Assembly: GCF_019711655.1 (NCBI RefSeq)
Contig: NZ_JAIGNU010000001.1
Coordinates: 496,001 to 560,000, forward strand
Reading direction: 5' to 3'
From: Qipengyuania mesophila
Lineage (GTDB): Bacteria; Pseudomonadota; Alphaproteobacteria; Sphingomonadales; Sphingomonadaceae
Length of the DNA: 64,000 nucleotides
Below, one piece after another: positions 1 to 9,272 of this stretch (its first letter is position 1; each line of letters starts with the position of its first letter). Below the pieces are notes generated by a model, which ran no database searches, was not told the origin of the DNA, and saw only the letters and a list, made by a program, of their open reading frames with translations. The translations under genes were made by a program, and so were the position numbers.

Positions 1-189
1 CTGGATGCCGAACAGGACGATCAACGCCAGATCGACCACCGCCGCCGTGGCGGGGCTGGCCACAAGTCCCTTGTCGAGATGCGTCGGCATGATGGCGAAC
101 CCGCCGACGAAACCGACGAGGTAAAGAAACGCGCCGAAGAATGCGAAATAGATGGCGATCGACGTCGCCATGACCAGATACCGTCCCAT
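1..189 (-). CDS. MddA-like / isoprenylcysteine methyltransferase-family membrane protein (N-terminal part only)
   Basis: Only the first 63 codons are inside the window; the gene runs off the left edge. The protein begins MGRYLVMATSIAIYF and shows two hydrophobic segments, around residues 5-30 and 45-62, joined by a short loop. The segment FLYLVGFVGGF followed by VVDLALIVLFGIQ matches the start of the methanethiol S-methyltransferase (MddA)/NnrU-like family of membrane methyltransferases, which convert methanethiol to dimethyl sulfide. The start is supported by a purine-rich GGGGAGGAC about 5 bases upstream of the ATG. Catalytic residues lie outside the window, so the substrate cannot be assigned; another isoprenylcysteine-methyltransferase-fold protein is possible. 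Confidence 0.6.
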   Translation of the reverse strand, partial: MGRYLVMATSIAIYFAFFGAFLYLVGFVGGFAIMPTHLDKGLVASPATAAVVDLALIVLFGIQ

Positions 190-287
190 GGTGTCCTCCC
201 CTCCGAGGCGCGACCCTTGGCAATACCAATCGAAGGGCTCAGGCTAGACCCTTAACGGCAATCTTACAAACCTGTGCGAGCTAGGAA

Positions 288-322
288 CGAAAACGGGCGC
301 GTTCCGGCAAAGGAACGCGCCC
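288..322 (-). terminator. Rho-independent terminator of ndk
   Basis: A perfect 11-bp stem (295-305 with 312-322, arms GGGCGCGTTCC and GGAACGCGCCC) with a 6-base loop lies 25 bases past the ndk stop codon. On the minus strand it is followed by GTTTTCG, a short U-tract. Confidence 0.8.
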
Positions 323-347
323 GCTCGATGATCGAATGATGCTGAAA

Positions 348-770
348 TCAGCCGACGATTTCGTCTTCGTCGAAGAAGAAGTCGATTTCGATCCTGGCAT
401 TCTCGTCGCTGTCCGAACCATGGACCGAATTGGCTTCGATCGATTCGGCGAAAGCCTTGCGGATCGTGCCGTCGGCGGCGTCGGCCGGGTTGGTCGCGCC
501 CATCACGTCGCGGTTGCGCTTGACCGCGTCTTCGCCTTCGAGAACCTGCACGACGACCGGGCCCGAGATCATGAAGTCGACCAGTTCGCCGAAGAAGGGG
601 CGTTCCTTGTGGACCGCGTAGAAGCCTTCGGCCTGTTCCTTGGTCATCTGGATGCGCTTCGAAGCGACGACGCGCAGGCCGGCGTCTTCAAGCATCTTGG
701 TGACGGCGCCGGTCAGGTTGCGACGCGTGGCGTCGGGCTTGATGATCGAAAAGGTGCGGGTAACCGCCAT
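348..770 (-). CDS. ndk: Nucleoside diphosphate kinase
   Basis: The product transfers the gamma phosphate between nucleoside triphosphates and diphosphates through a phosphohistidine. The 140-residue length is standard for the family. The N-terminus [11 protein letters not shown] and the active-site segment NSVHGSDS, with the catalytic histidine at about residue 117, are clear. The start is supported by AAGGAA 8 bases upstream. It is the last gene of a minus-strand run (pepA, holC, lipoprotein, ndk) and is followed by a strong terminator. The C-terminus is unusually acidic (FFFDEDE), as in many alphaproteobacterial Ndk proteins. Confidence 0.97.
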   Translation of the reverse strand: MAVTRTFSIIKPDATRRNLTGAVTKMLEDAGLRVVASKRIQMTKEQAEGFYAVHKERPFFGELVDFMISGPVVVQVLEGEDAVKRNRDVMGATNPADAADGTIRKAFAESIEANSVHGSDSDENARIEIDFFFDEDEIVG

Positions 771-852
771 GGTGATGTTCCTTGCGTAACGATTTTATGG
801 GGAGAGGCTTCTCGCGCGCGCCCCTAGCGCCGCGCACGCGCGCGGGCAAGAT

Positions 853-1374
853 TCATTCGAGACCGCGGCCGACCGACAATTGCGCCTGGGTCACCTCGCC
901 CTTGCGAGTGGCGGTGAAGGAGAAGCTCGTCCCGTCGGCACTCTCGCCGCCGATCATCGTCATCGGCCCGCTCTGCAGCGACGTGCCGACCTCGATCCCC
1001 GCAGCTTCAGCCTGCGTGCGGTAGAAGCGAGCGATGTCCTCGGGCATGGCCGCGCTCTCGAAATTGAGCAGGACCAGCAGGCCGTCGGCCTGCTCGACGC
1101 GCGTGTTGTTGGTCACCGTGGCGCCGGGATAAAGCGAAAAGCCCGCGGGCAATGCGACGGGCACCTTCTCGCCCGAACGCAGTGTGGTTGTCGTTCCGTC
1201 GGTATCGGTGTGGCGTGCGCTGGTTTCGCCCGTTTCGCTGTCGATGGCATAGGAACCCCGCGGCGCATCTTCGGGCTCGGCGCTTTCCTGCGTGACGGGC
1301 GAACCCTCACCGCTGCATCCCGCGAGGGCGACGGCTGCGGTGGCGAAGGCGGCGAGCCGGGTGAATTCGGTCAT
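853..1374 (-). CDS. Predicted lipoprotein of unknown function
   Basis: Starting at MTEFTRLAAF the protein is 173 residues, with a hydrophobic signal ending in the lipobox ALAGC, so it is probably lipid-anchored. An alternative ATG three codons upstream (1383) is possible. A longer open frame to 1587 exists but would overlap holC and put about 70 Arg/Ser-rich residues ahead of an intact signal peptide, so I reject it. After the cysteine comes an acidic, Thr-rich stretch, then a compact domain with LPAGFSLYPGATV and FYRTQAEAAGIEV. The latter resembles small domains of sphingomonad lipoproteins without a known role. It lies 43 bases after holC and 82 before ndk, so probably shares their transcript. 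No function is assigned. Confidence 0.75.
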   Translation of the reverse strand: MTEFTRLAAFATAAVALAGCSGEGSPVTQESAEPEDAPRGSYAIDSETGETSARHTDTDGTTTTLRSGEKVPVALPAGFSLYPGATVTNNTRVEQADGLLVLLNFESAAMPEDIARFYRTQAEAAGIEVGTSLQSGPMTMIGGESADGTSFSFTATRKGEVTQAQLSVGRGLE

Positions 1375-1417
1375 GCGGTGCATGCCAGATCGACCCACGA
1401 GCCGCCGGGAGGTTCCC

Positions 1418-1864
1418 TCACGCGCCTTCGCGCCAGGCACCGCTCTCGTCCTGCTTGTGGATCCGGTTGTCGACCCTGTCGTCCTTGGCGAAACGGCGCC
1501 AGAGGTTCGCGGCAGCGTCGCGCTGCGCCGCATCGAACAGCAGCAGCACGCGGTCGAAACCGAGCGCCTCCTCGCGCCAGGCGCCATCGGCGATCAACGC
1601 CATGCGCGCCTCGTTCGGGGCAGCGCAGGTCTCGGAGAGCAGGATCGGCTGGCGCGTCTCGTGCGGGCCGCCCGCCATCCCGTTGGCGAGAAAGGCCGCC
1701 CCGCCCTGCTCCCACAGGGTCTTCGCCAGATGGTCGCGCTGGCCCGGATCGCCACTCACCACCAGCAGCCGCTCGCCGGCCTGCAGGACCTTGCGCGCGA
1801 GCTTGGCGACGGTGACGTCGACCGGGTCGCGGCTGAGCTGGTAGAAGTCGACGCGGGTGGTCAT
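1418..1864 (-). CDS. holC: DNA polymerase III, chi subunit
   Basis: A 148-residue protein beginning MTTRVDFYQLSRDPVDVTVAKLARK, typical of the chi subunit that links the clamp loader to SSB. Family features visible are the FYQL start, the GERLLVVSGDP segment, an internal LWEQGGAAFLANG stretch, and ALGFDRVLLLFD toward the C-terminus. An ATG one codon upstream (1867) is equally possible; AGGA lies close to both. It follows pepA by 51 bases on the same strand. A pepA-holC pairing is also found in gammaproteobacteria, which supports both assignments. Confidence 0.92.
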   Translation of the reverse strand: MTTRVDFYQLSRDPVDVTVAKLARKVLQAGERLLVVSGDPGQRDHLAKTLWEQGGAAFLANGMAGGPHETRQPILLSETCAAPNEARMALIADGAWREEALGFDRVLLLFDAAQRDAAANLWRRFAKDDRVDNRIHKQDESGAWREGA

Positions 1865-1915
1865 CATTCCTGTCCCGATGCGGTGGTGCGAGAGGACGAG
1901 CTCACCCGGCGCCCC

Positions 1916-3376
1916 TTATTTCTCCAGCGTGTCACGCACGAAGCGGTCGACCAGGCGCACGCCGTAACCGGTCGCGCCCTTGCCCCAGGTACGGCCCGGC
2001 TTGTCCGCCCAGACCGTGCCGGCGATGTCGACATGCGCCCAGGGCGTGCCGTCGACGATGAAGCGCTGGAGGAACTGTGCCGCGGTGATCGAGCCTGCAC
2101 CCTTGCCGCCGATGTTCTTCATGTCGGCGATCGGCGAGTCGATCAGCTTGTCGTAAGCCGGGCCGATCGGCATGCGCCAGTTGCGGTCGCCGGTGGCTTC
2201 GCCCGCCTCGTGAAGGTCCTTCGAAAGCTGGTCGTCATTCGAGAAGACGCCGGCATATTCATTGCCCAGCGCGACGATCATCGCACCGGTCAGCGTGGCG
2301 AAATCGACGATCCGCGCGGGTTTGAATTCGACCTGCGTCCAGTGCAGCGCATCGGCCAGCACCAGCCGGCCTTCGGCGTCGGTGTTGAGCACTTCGATGG
2401 TCTGGCCGCTCATGCTGGTGACCACGTCGCCGGGGCGCTGCGCCTTGCCGTCGGGCATGTTCTCGACGAGGCCGACCACGCCGACGACATTCACCTTGGC
2501 CTTGCGCGAGGCGAGCGTCAGCATCGAACCCGCAACGGCGCCCGCGCCGCCCATGTCCCACTTCATGTCTTCCATGCCGGGCCCGGGCTTGATCGAGATG
2601 CCGCCGGTGTCGAAGGTCACGCCCTTGCCCACCAGCGCGGTCGGCGCCTCGCCCGGCGTACCGCCATCCCAGCGGATCGCGAGGATGCGCGATTCCCTGT
2701 CCGAACCGAGCCCGACGCCGAGCAGCGAGCCCATGCCGAGCTTCTCCATCCGCGCCTCATCGAGCACGATAAGCTCGGCCCCGGTGCCGGCGAAGCGTTC
2801 CTGGCAGCGCGCGACGAAGCTCTCGGGATAGAGGATATTGGCCGGTTCGGTGACCAGTTCGCGGGTGAATTCGACGCCGGTCGCGACATGCGCCGTGTCG
2901 GCCCATGCCGCCTCGGCACCGTCGGGCGCGCCGAGCACGGTGATCGTGGCGAGCGTCACCTTCTGCTCGTCCTTCATCTTGGTGCGGTAGCGGTCGTAGC
3001 GCCAGTTGCGCAGACGCAGGCCGAGCAGGACATAGGCCGCCCCTTCGGCCGAAAGTCCGCCGGCGGACAGGTCGAGCACCAGATCGGTCTCGCCGCTCGC
3101 CTGATACTTGGCCGCGAGCGCGGCCCCGGCCTTTTCGCAATTGGCGAGACGCGCCTCGTCGTTCTTGTCTCCGAGGCCGGCGACGGCGAGGCGGAGCACC
3201 TGCCCGTCACGTTCGGCAAAGCCTTCGAAAACCTGCCCGGCAGCGCCCTTGAAGCGCGCTGCCTCCATTCCCTCGACCAGCGGTTTTTCGAGGCCAGCGG
3301 GAACCTTGCCCTTGTCGGTGACTTGCGCAACAAGGCGCGCATCCTGCGGGCGGGACTGGCTGAACTGAATGTGCAT
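1916..3376 (-). CDS. pepA: Leucyl aminopeptidase (cytosol aminopeptidase, M17)
   Basis: A cytosolic two-metal aminopeptidase that removes N-terminal residues from peptides; in E. coli the homologue also binds DNA in Xer recombination. The chosen start MHIQFSQSRP gives 486 residues, normal for M17. The upstream part of the open frame is not family-like and would run into the lptD upstream region. Catalytic blocks are intact: VGKGVTFDTGGISIKP (about residues 249-264) with metal and catalytic lysine ligands, the following MKWDMGGAGAV block, and NTDAEGRLVLADAL (from residue 331), the M17 signature. It heads a minus-strand cluster and is divergent from lptD with about 100 bases between. Confidence 0.96.
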   Translation of the reverse strand: MHIQFSQSRPQDARLVAQVTDKGKVPAGLEKPLVEGMEAARFKGAAGQVFEGFAERDGQVLRLAVAGLGDKNDEARLANCEKAGAALAAKYQASGETDLVLDLSAGGLSAEGAAYVLLGLRLRNWRYDRYRTKMKDEQKVTLATITVLGAPDGAEAAWADTAHVATGVEFTRELVTEPANILYPESFVARCQERFAGTGAELIVLDEARMEKLGMGSLLGVGLGSDRESRILAIRWDGGTPGEAPTALVGKGVTFDTGGISIKPGPGMEDMKWDMGGAGAVAGSMLTLASRKAKVNVVGVVGLVENMPDGKAQRPGDVVTSMSGQTIEVLNTDAEGRLVLADALHWTQVEFKPARIVDFATLTGAMIVALGNEYAGVFSNDDQLSKDLHEAGEATGDRNWRMPIGPAYDKLIDSPIADMKNIGGKGAGSITAAQFLQRFIVDGTPWAHVDIAGTVWADKPGRTWGKGATGYGVRLVDRFVRDTLEK

Positions 3377-3476
3377 GGATACTCCGGAATCGATTTCTGG
3401 AAGGGAAGGCGTGGCTCGCACGCTTCCTGCGAGGATGGCGATTGCGATTAGGCGTGGCCGGTGCGATAGGCAAGCC

Positions 3477-5879
3477 ATGCTCCCGCCAGCCGATCGTGCT
3501 CCGCCCGCCAGTCGGGAGGTCCTTCACGCCCTTACCCTGACGGCGTCCGCCTTCGCATTGTTTGCCGCTGCGCCGCTGGCCGCACAATCTGCGGCCGATG
3601 ACGTCGGAACGGTGGTCGATCCCAGCGGGCAGCCGGGCGATCCGCAGCCCGACGCAGAACCCGTGACCGTCGATACCGCAGAGGATGTCGACGAACTGCT
3701 GGGCATTCCCGAGCCCAATGCCGGGCTCGATGCGCCGCCTCCGCCCACCGGAGACGACGGGGTCAACGCCGAGGGCAATCGCGAAATCGACTTCGAGGCC
3801 GATATCCTCGAATACCGGTCCGAAAGCGATATCGTCACCGCCCGGGGCAATGTGGTGCTGCGTAGCGGCGACCGTTCGCTGCGTGCCGATACGGTGAGCT
3901 GGAACGAGGGAACCGGCGAAATCGTCGCCGAGGGCCGGGTCCGCTTCGTCGACGAGAACGGCAACCAGCTGTTTTCGGAGCGCGTCGAGCTCACGGACAA
4001 GTTCGAGGCCGGGGCAATGGATAACCTCCTGCTGGCGCTGCGCCAGGGCGGACGGCTGGCGGCGAGGAAGGGCGTGCGCGAAAACGACGGGACGGTTGCT
4101 CTCGAAAATGCCGCCTACAGCGGCTGCGAGGTGGTCGATCCGGACGGCTGTCCGCGCGAGCCGAGCTGGCGCATCACCGCCGAGCGCGTGGTCTACAGTC
4201 CAGAACTCCAGCGGATCAAGTTCACCGGCGCCTATCTCGAGCTGTTCGGCGCTCGCATCCTGCCGCTGCCCGGCCTCACGGTGCGCACCGATGGCGGCGC
4301 CGTCTCGGGCTTCCTCGTCCCCGACCTGCGCTTCTCCGAAAGCAACGGCGTCGAGGTCTCGGGCAGCTACTACATCCGCTTCGCCGACAACCGCGACCTG
4401 ACGCTGACCACGCATGTCTATACCGATGCGGCGCCGATGGTCGCCGCGCAGTGGCGCCATCTGACCGAGAGCGGCGCCTATCAGATCACCGGCTATGCGA
4501 CGCATTCGCAGCGCATCTCCACGCTCACCGGCACTGCCGATAGCGCGGAGGAATTCCGCGGCTATGTATTCGCCAACGGCAGGTTCCAGCTCTCGCCCGA
4601 CTGGAGCCTGACCGGATCGATCCGTCGGTCGACCGATCGCACCTTCCTGCGACGTTACGACATCAGCCGCGACGACCGGTTGCGCTCGACGGTGGAACTC
4701 GAGCGCATCGGCAAGAACACCTATGTCTCGCTTGCCGGCTGGGCGACGCAGACGCTCCGGCTCAACCAGCCGCAGGGCGAAGTACCGGTCGCCCTTCCTG
4801 TGTTCGACGCGCGCTGGCGCCCCGACACTCCGGTCCTCGGCGGACAGATCGAGCTGCAGGGCAATACGCTGTCGATCACGCGCAAGGACGGGCAGGACAC
4901 GCAGCGCGCCTTTGCCCGGGCACAATGGGACCTAAGCCGTGTGACAGGGCTCGGCCAGGTGGTGACGCTGACCGGCATGCTGCGCGGCGACGTCTACCAT
5001 TCGGACGAGAACCTTCTCACCGCCACCGCCAGCTATCGCGGCAATCCGGGTTGGGAATTCCGCGGCGTCGCGCTCGGCGCGATCGACGTGCAGTGGCCCT
5101 TCGTCGGCAATGCGCTGGGCGGCACGGTTGTCTGGACGCCGCGCGTCCAGCTCGTCGCGACGCCGCCGATCAAGAACCTCGCGATCCCCAACGAGGACGC
5201 GCGGGCGATCGACCTCGAGGATTCGAACCTCTTCGCGCTCAATCGCTTCCCCGGATACGACCGGGTCGAGGACGGCGCGCGCGTCACCTACGGCTTCGAC
5301 TGGTCGCTGCGCATTCCCGACTGGGAGATCAAGACCAATGTCGGCCAATCCTACCGGCTCGACAGCGATCGCGACATCTTCCCGGTCGGCACCGGCCTGT
5401 CCGAGCGCTTTTCCGATTTCGTCGGCCGGACCGAGGTCCGCTACAAGAACTTCCTGCGGCTGACTCACCGCTTCCGGCTCGACAAGGACAATCTCGCGAT
5501 CCGCCGCAACGAGGTCGATGCGACGGTCGGCTCCAACAAGACCTATGCCGAACTCGGCTATGTCCGCCTCAACCGCGACATCACCCAGGTCGAAGACTTG
5601 CAGGACCGCGAGGAATTGCGCGGGGCGGTGCGCGTGGCCTTCGCCAACTACTGGTCGATATTCGGCTCGGGCGTCTTCAACCTGACCGACCGCAACGAGG
5701 ACCCGACGCTGATGTCGGACGGGTTCGATCCGATCCGCACGCGGCTCGGCGTCGCCTATCAGGACGACTGCCTCGAACTCGGCCTGACCTGGCGGCGCGA
5801 CTACATTACCGCGGGTGATGCGGAGCGCGGCGATACCTTCCAGGTCTATTTCAGCTTGAGAAATCTGGGTTTCCGCTAG
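3477..5879 (+). CDS. lptD: LPS-assembly outer-membrane protein LptD
   Basis: LptD is the outer-membrane beta-barrel that, with LptE, inserts lipopolysaccharide into the outer leaflet. The start MLPPADRAPP gives 800 residues with a signal peptide ending in AAPLAAQ. A proline- and aspartate-rich linker follows, then an OstA/LptA-like jellyroll (about residues 95-200, with DFEADILEYRSESDIVTARGN) and a long barrel ending in aromatic LRNLGFR, a typical outer-membrane C-terminus. Three cysteines (GCEVVDPDGC and DDCLELGL) are positioned for the disulfides known in LptD. Earlier in-frame ATGs give a basic, non-signal extension and are less likely. It is followed by surA, as in E. coli. Confidence 0.95.
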   Translation: MLPPADRAPPASREVLHALTLTASAFALFAAAPLAAQSAADDVGTVVDPSGQPGDPQPDAEPVTVDTAEDVDELLGIPEPNAGLDAPPPPTGDDGVNAEGNREIDFEADILEYRSESDIVTARGNVVLRSGDRSLRADTVSWNEGTGEIVAEGRVRFVDENGNQLFSERVELTDKFEAGAMDNLLLALRQGGRLAARKGVRENDGTVALENAAYSGCEVVDPDGCPREPSWRITAERVVYSPELQRIKFTGAYLELFGARILPLPGLTVRTDGGAVSGFLVPDLRFSESNGVEVSGSYYIRFADNRDLTLTTHVYTDAAPMVAAQWRHLTESGAYQITGYATHSQRISTLTGTADSAEEFRGYVFANGRFQLSPDWSLTGSIRRSTDRTFLRRYDISRDDRLRSTVELERIGKNTYVSLAGWATQTLRLNQPQGEVPVALPVFDARWRPDTPVLGGQIELQGNTLSITRKDGQDTQRAFARAQWDLSRVTGLGQVVTLTGMLRGDVYHSDENLLTATASYRGNPGWEFRGVALGAIDVQWPFVGNALGGTVVWTPRVQLVATPPIKNLAIPNEDARAIDLEDSNLFALNRFPGYDRVEDGARVTYGFDWSLRIPDWEIKTNVGQSYRLDSDRDIFPVGTGLSERFSDFVGRTEVRYKNFLRLTHRFRLDKDNLAIRRNEVDATVGSNKTYAELGYVRLNRDITQVEDLQDREELRGAVRVAFANYWSIFGSGVFNLTDRNEDPTLMSDGFDPIRTRLGVAYQDDCLELGLTWRRDYITAGDAERGDTFQVYFSLRNLGFR

Positions 5880-6009
5880 GCCGCGCTTATTGGCACCTCG
5901 GCCCAAACACGCTATCCGGCGCGCGATATCAGCTTCGGTTAAGCCGCGAGGCCGCAAGGGCTGTGGCATTTCCGGGCATTCATGCGATGCCGCAACACAG
6001 GTTCGACAC

Positions 6010-7356
6010 GTGACTGCAAAGACGATTTCCCGACTGCTTTCGATAGCCGCCGCAGCCGGCCTTGCCGCCGCACCCGTCGCCGGACAGGCGCAGCAAGCCA
6101 TCGATCAGGGCGACCTGCTCGGCCTGCCGAGCGATCTCAGCATGCTCAAGGAGTCCGATCCCAACCGACGTGTAGCCACCGCGGTGGTGAATGGTTTCGT
6201 GATCACCGAAACCGACATCAACCAGCGCGTCGCGCTGCTGCTGGCGGCCAATCAGCGCCCGGTGAGCGAGGAAGAAATGGTCCGCGTGCGCATGCAGGTG
6301 CTGCGCAATCTGATCGACGAGACGCTGCAGATCCAGGCGGCGATCGCGCAGGAGCTCGACATTTCGCGGGACGAAGTCGACCAGACTTACGCGCGCGTCG
6401 CGGCGCAGAACTTCGGGCAGGACCCCGGCAAGATGGACGAGTACCTGCGTTCGGTCGGGTCCTCCCCCGAGGCGCTCAAGCGCCAGATTACCGGCGAACT
6501 CGCATGGAACCGCCTGCTCCGTCGCAACATCGCGCCCTTCGTCAACGTCTCTGCCGAAGAGGTCAACGAGATGATCGCACGGCTCGAGGCGGATCGCGGA
6601 ACCGAGGAATACCGGCTCGGTGAAATCTTCCTTTCGGCGACCCCGGAGACCGAGGCGGCGGTCGAGGCCAATGCCAACAAGATCGTCGAACAGCTGCGCC
6701 AGGGCGGCAGCTTCGTCGCCTATGCGCGCCAGTTCTCGCAGGCCTCGACCGCGGCGGTCGGCGGCGACCTCGGCTGGATCCAGCTGCCGCAGCTCAAGAA
6801 CGCGCAGCTTGAAGCGGTCGCGCGCGAGATGAGCCCCGGCCAGCTGGTCGGCCCGGTCCGCATCGCCGGCGGTTTCTCGATCCTCTACCTGATCGACAAG
6901 CGCCAGGTCCTGATGGCCGATCCGCGCGACGCGTTGCTGAGTCTCAAGCAGATCCAGATCAATTTCGAACCGGGAATGTCGCAGGAAGCAGCGCAGCAGC
7001 GCGTGGCCGCCTTCACCGCAGGTGTCGAATCGATGCGCGGCTGCGGCGATGCGGAAAATGTCGCCGCCCGGCTCGGCGCGAATGTGGTGACTAACGACCA
7101 GATTCGCGTGCGGTCGCTGCCCGAAGCGCTGCAGAACATCATCCTCCAGCTCCAGGTCGGCCAGTCGACCCCGCCCTTCGGTTCGTTCGAAGAAGGCGTG
7201 CGCGTGCTGATGCTGTGCGGCCGCGACGACCCCAAGGTCGCCGCGGGGCCCAATTTCGACCAGATCATGAGCCAGCTCGAGGACGAGCGCATCGAAAAGC
7301 GCGCCCAGCGTTACCTGCGCGACCTGCGCAACGACGCCTTCATCGAGTACAACTGA
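6010..7356 (+). CDS. surA: Periplasmic chaperone / peptidyl-prolyl isomerase SurA
   Basis: SurA escorts unfolded outer-membrane proteins, including LptD, through the periplasm. I choose the GTG start (VTAKTISRLLSIAAAAG): it gives a clean signal peptide ending PVAGQAQQ and a 448-residue protein. The longer frame from 5890 puts about 40 basic residues in front. The N-terminal SurA domain (VVNGFVITETDINQRVALLL) is followed by one recognisable parvulin domain (about residues 200-300, EEYRLGEIFLSATPE to GGDLGWIQ and GGFSILYLIDKR) and a degenerate second one with GCGDAENVAARLGAN. It is separated from pdxA by 5 bases and forms the classic lptD-surA-pdxA-rsmA operon. Confidence 0.94.
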   Translation: MTAKTISRLLSIAAAAGLAAAPVAGQAQQAIDQGDLLGLPSDLSMLKESDPNRRVATAVVNGFVITETDINQRVALLLAANQRPVSEEEMVRVRMQVLRNLIDETLQIQAAIAQELDISRDEVDQTYARVAAQNFGQDPGKMDEYLRSVGSSPEALKRQITGELAWNRLLRRNIAPFVNVSAEEVNEMIARLEADRGTEEYRLGEIFLSATPETEAAVEANANKIVEQLRQGGSFVAYARQFSQASTAAVGGDLGWIQLPQLKNAQLEAVAREMSPGQLVGPVRIAGGFSILYLIDKRQVLMADPRDALLSLKQIQINFEPGMSQEAAQQRVAAFTAGVESMRGCGDAENVAARLGANVVTNDQIRVRSLPEALQNIILQLQVGQSTPPFGSFEEGVRVLMLCGRDDPKVAAGPNFDQIMSQLEDERIEKRAQRYLRDLRNDAFIEYN

Positions 7357-7361
7357 CGCCA

Positions 7362-8366
7362 ATGCGCCCGCCCCTCGCCGTTTCGCTGGGCGATCCGGCG
7401 GGGATCGGGCCGGAGATCATCGTAGAAAGCTGGGCGCGGCGCCGCGAAACGGGGCTCGCGCCCTTCTTCGTGGTGGGCGGCGCCGGCGTTCTCGAAGCCG
7501 CTGCGGACTTGCTCGGCATCGACTCCCCGATCGTCCGGATTGGCGACAGCCGCGGGGCCATCGAGGCTTTCGATCGTGGCCTGCCCGTTCTCGGGGCTGA
7601 AGACTGCACCTACCGTCCGGGCGAGCCCGACGAGGAAGGCGCCGCGCTGGCATTGGGCTCGCTCGCCGAGGCGACGAGGATGGCACTGCTGGGCAAGGCC
7701 TCGGGCGTGGTGACCGCGCCGGTGGCCAAGTCGCAGCTTGCCAAGGTCGGCTTCGAATTTCCCGGCCAGACCGAATTCCTCGCCATAGCCTGCGGCGTGC
7801 CCGAGGATGCAGCGGTGATGATGCTCGCCGGGCCCAGTCTGCGCGCAGTCCCGGTGACGGTCCATTGCGCGCTGGCCGACGTGCCCGGACTGCTCGATAC
7901 CGACGTGATCGCGAGCAAGGCGCGCGTGGTCGCACAGGCGCTGAAGACCGATTTCGGCATTGCCGAACCGCGCCTCGCCATCTGCGGACTCAACCCCCAC
8001 GCCGGCGAGGGCGGCAAGTTCGGGTCGGAGGAACGCGATATCATCGAACCCGCGGTCGAGCTCCTGCGCGCCGAGGGGCTCGCGGCCACCGGACCGCATC
8101 CAGCGGACGCCCTGTTCACCTCGCGCGCGCGGCAGACCTACGACGCGGCGCTGGCGATGTATCACGACCAGGCGCTGGTGCCGTTGAAAGCGCTCGATTT
8201 CGACGAAGGCGTCAACGTCACGCTCGGCCTGCCGATCGTGCGCACCAGCCCCGATCATGGCACCGCCTTCGATATTGCCGGCAAGGGCATCGCCGATCCT
8301 GGAGCGATGATCGCGGCTCTGCGGATGGCGGGCGAGATCGCCGCGCGGAGGGCCGCGCATGGCTGA
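7362..8366 (+). CDS. pdxA: 4-hydroxythreonine-4-phosphate dehydrogenase
   Basis: PdxA oxidises 4-phosphohydroxy-L-threonine in the DXP-dependent pathway to pyridoxal phosphate. The 334-residue protein starts [19 protein letters not shown], the family signature. It also has the TAPVAKSQL segment, NPHAGEGG and the [13 protein letters not shown] block with a metal-binding histidine. The ATG is 5 bases past the surA stop; the 3' end overlaps rsmA by 8 bases, implying translational coupling. Length and motifs are complete. Confidence 0.96.
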   Translation: MRPPLAVSLGDPAGIGPEIIVESWARRRETGLAPFFVVGGAGVLEAAADLLGIDSPIVRIGDSRGAIEAFDRGLPVLGAEDCTYRPGEPDEEGAALALGSLAEATRMALLGKASGVVTAPVAKSQLAKVGFEFPGQTEFLAIACGVPEDAAVMMLAGPSLRAVPVTVHCALADVPGLLDTDVIASKARVVAQALKTDFGIAEPRLAICGLNPHAGEGGKFGSEERDIIEPAVELLRAEGLAATGPHPADALFTSRARQTYDAALAMYHDQALVPLKALDFDEGVNVTLGLPIVRTSPDHGTAFDIAGKGIADPGAMIAALRMAGEIAARRAAHG

Positions 8367-9189
8367 CCTTCCTCCCCTGCGCGAGGTCATCGCCCGGCAC
8401 GGCCTCAGCGCCTCGAAGGCGCTGGGGCAGAACTTCCTGTTCGACGAACAGCTGCTCGACCGCATCGCGGCGATACCGGGCGATCTGGCGGGCAAGCCGG
8501 TGCTCGAAGTGGGTCCCGGCCCGGGAGGGCTGACCCGCGCGCTGCTGCGCGCCGGCGCGCGCGTCACCGCGATCGAGATGGACCGGCGCTGCCTCCCCGC
8601 GCTCGCCGAACTGGGCGAGACCTTCCCCGGCCAGCTGCGTGTTGTCGGGGGCGATGCGCTCAAGCTGGACCATGCCGAGCTGATGGCCGGCGAGCCCTTC
8701 GCTGTGCTCTCCAACCTGCCCTACAATGTCGGCACCGCTCTGTTCGTGCGCTGGCTCGGCGGAGAAGAGTGGCCGCCGCAATGGACCAGCCTGACGCTGA
8801 TGTTCCAGCAGGAAGTCGCCCAGCGGATCGTCGCGCAGCCGGGCGGCTCGGCCTATGGCCGGCTCGCGGTGCTCGCGCAGTGGCGTAGCGCGGCGAAGCT
8901 GGCCATGAAGGTCCATCGCAGCGCTTTCACCCCGCCGCCCAAGGTGATGAGCGCGATCGTCCATGTCGAGCCCGGCGAAATGCCCACGGGCGTCTCGGCG
9001 CGCGTGCTCGAGCGCCTGACCGAGGCAGCCTTCGGCCAGCGCCGCAAGATGCTCCGCCAGAGCCTCAAGGGCGTCCCCGGGGCGGTCGCGGCGCTCGAGG
9101 CGATCGGGATCGATCCGCAGCGCCGCGCGGAGACGATGACGGTCGAGGAATTCGTCGCCATCGCCCGCATACTGACACAGGGTTGCTGA
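8359..9189 (+). CDS. rsmA: 16S rRNA (adenine1518-N6/adenine1519-N6)-dimethyltransferase
   Basis: RsmA (KsgA) dimethylates two adjacent adenines near the 3' end of 16S rRNA late in 30S assembly. The 276-residue protein carries the GQNFLFD N-terminal block, the SAM-binding [12 protein letters not shown] (about residues 48-59), the acidic IEMD end of strand 2, and the NLPYN catalytic motif at about residues 119-123. The start codon sits inside the end of pdxA. It is the last gene of the lptD-surA-pdxA-rsmA operon. An 8-bp inverted repeat (9190-9197 with 9230-9237) just after the stop may end the transcript but has no T-tract. Confidence 0.96.
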   Translation: MADLPPLREVIARHGLSASKALGQNFLFDEQLLDRIAAIPGDLAGKPVLEVGPGPGGLTRALLRAGARVTAIEMDRRCLPALAELGETFPGQLRVVGGDALKLDHAELMAGEPFAVLSNLPYNVGTALFVRWLGGEEWPPQWTSLTLMFQQEVAQRIVAQPGGSAYGRLAVLAQWRSAAKLAMKVHRSAFTPPPKVMSAIVHVEPGEMPTGVSARVLERLTEAAFGQRRKMLRQSLKGVPGAVAALEAIGIDPQRRAETMTVEEFVAIARILTQGC

Positions 9190-9272
9190 GGCACCGCCGC
9201 AAGGCGAATCCGATTGCCCGCCGACCGTTGCGGTGCCAATCATCTCCCGCCAATCTTCGAGGGGGATCCACC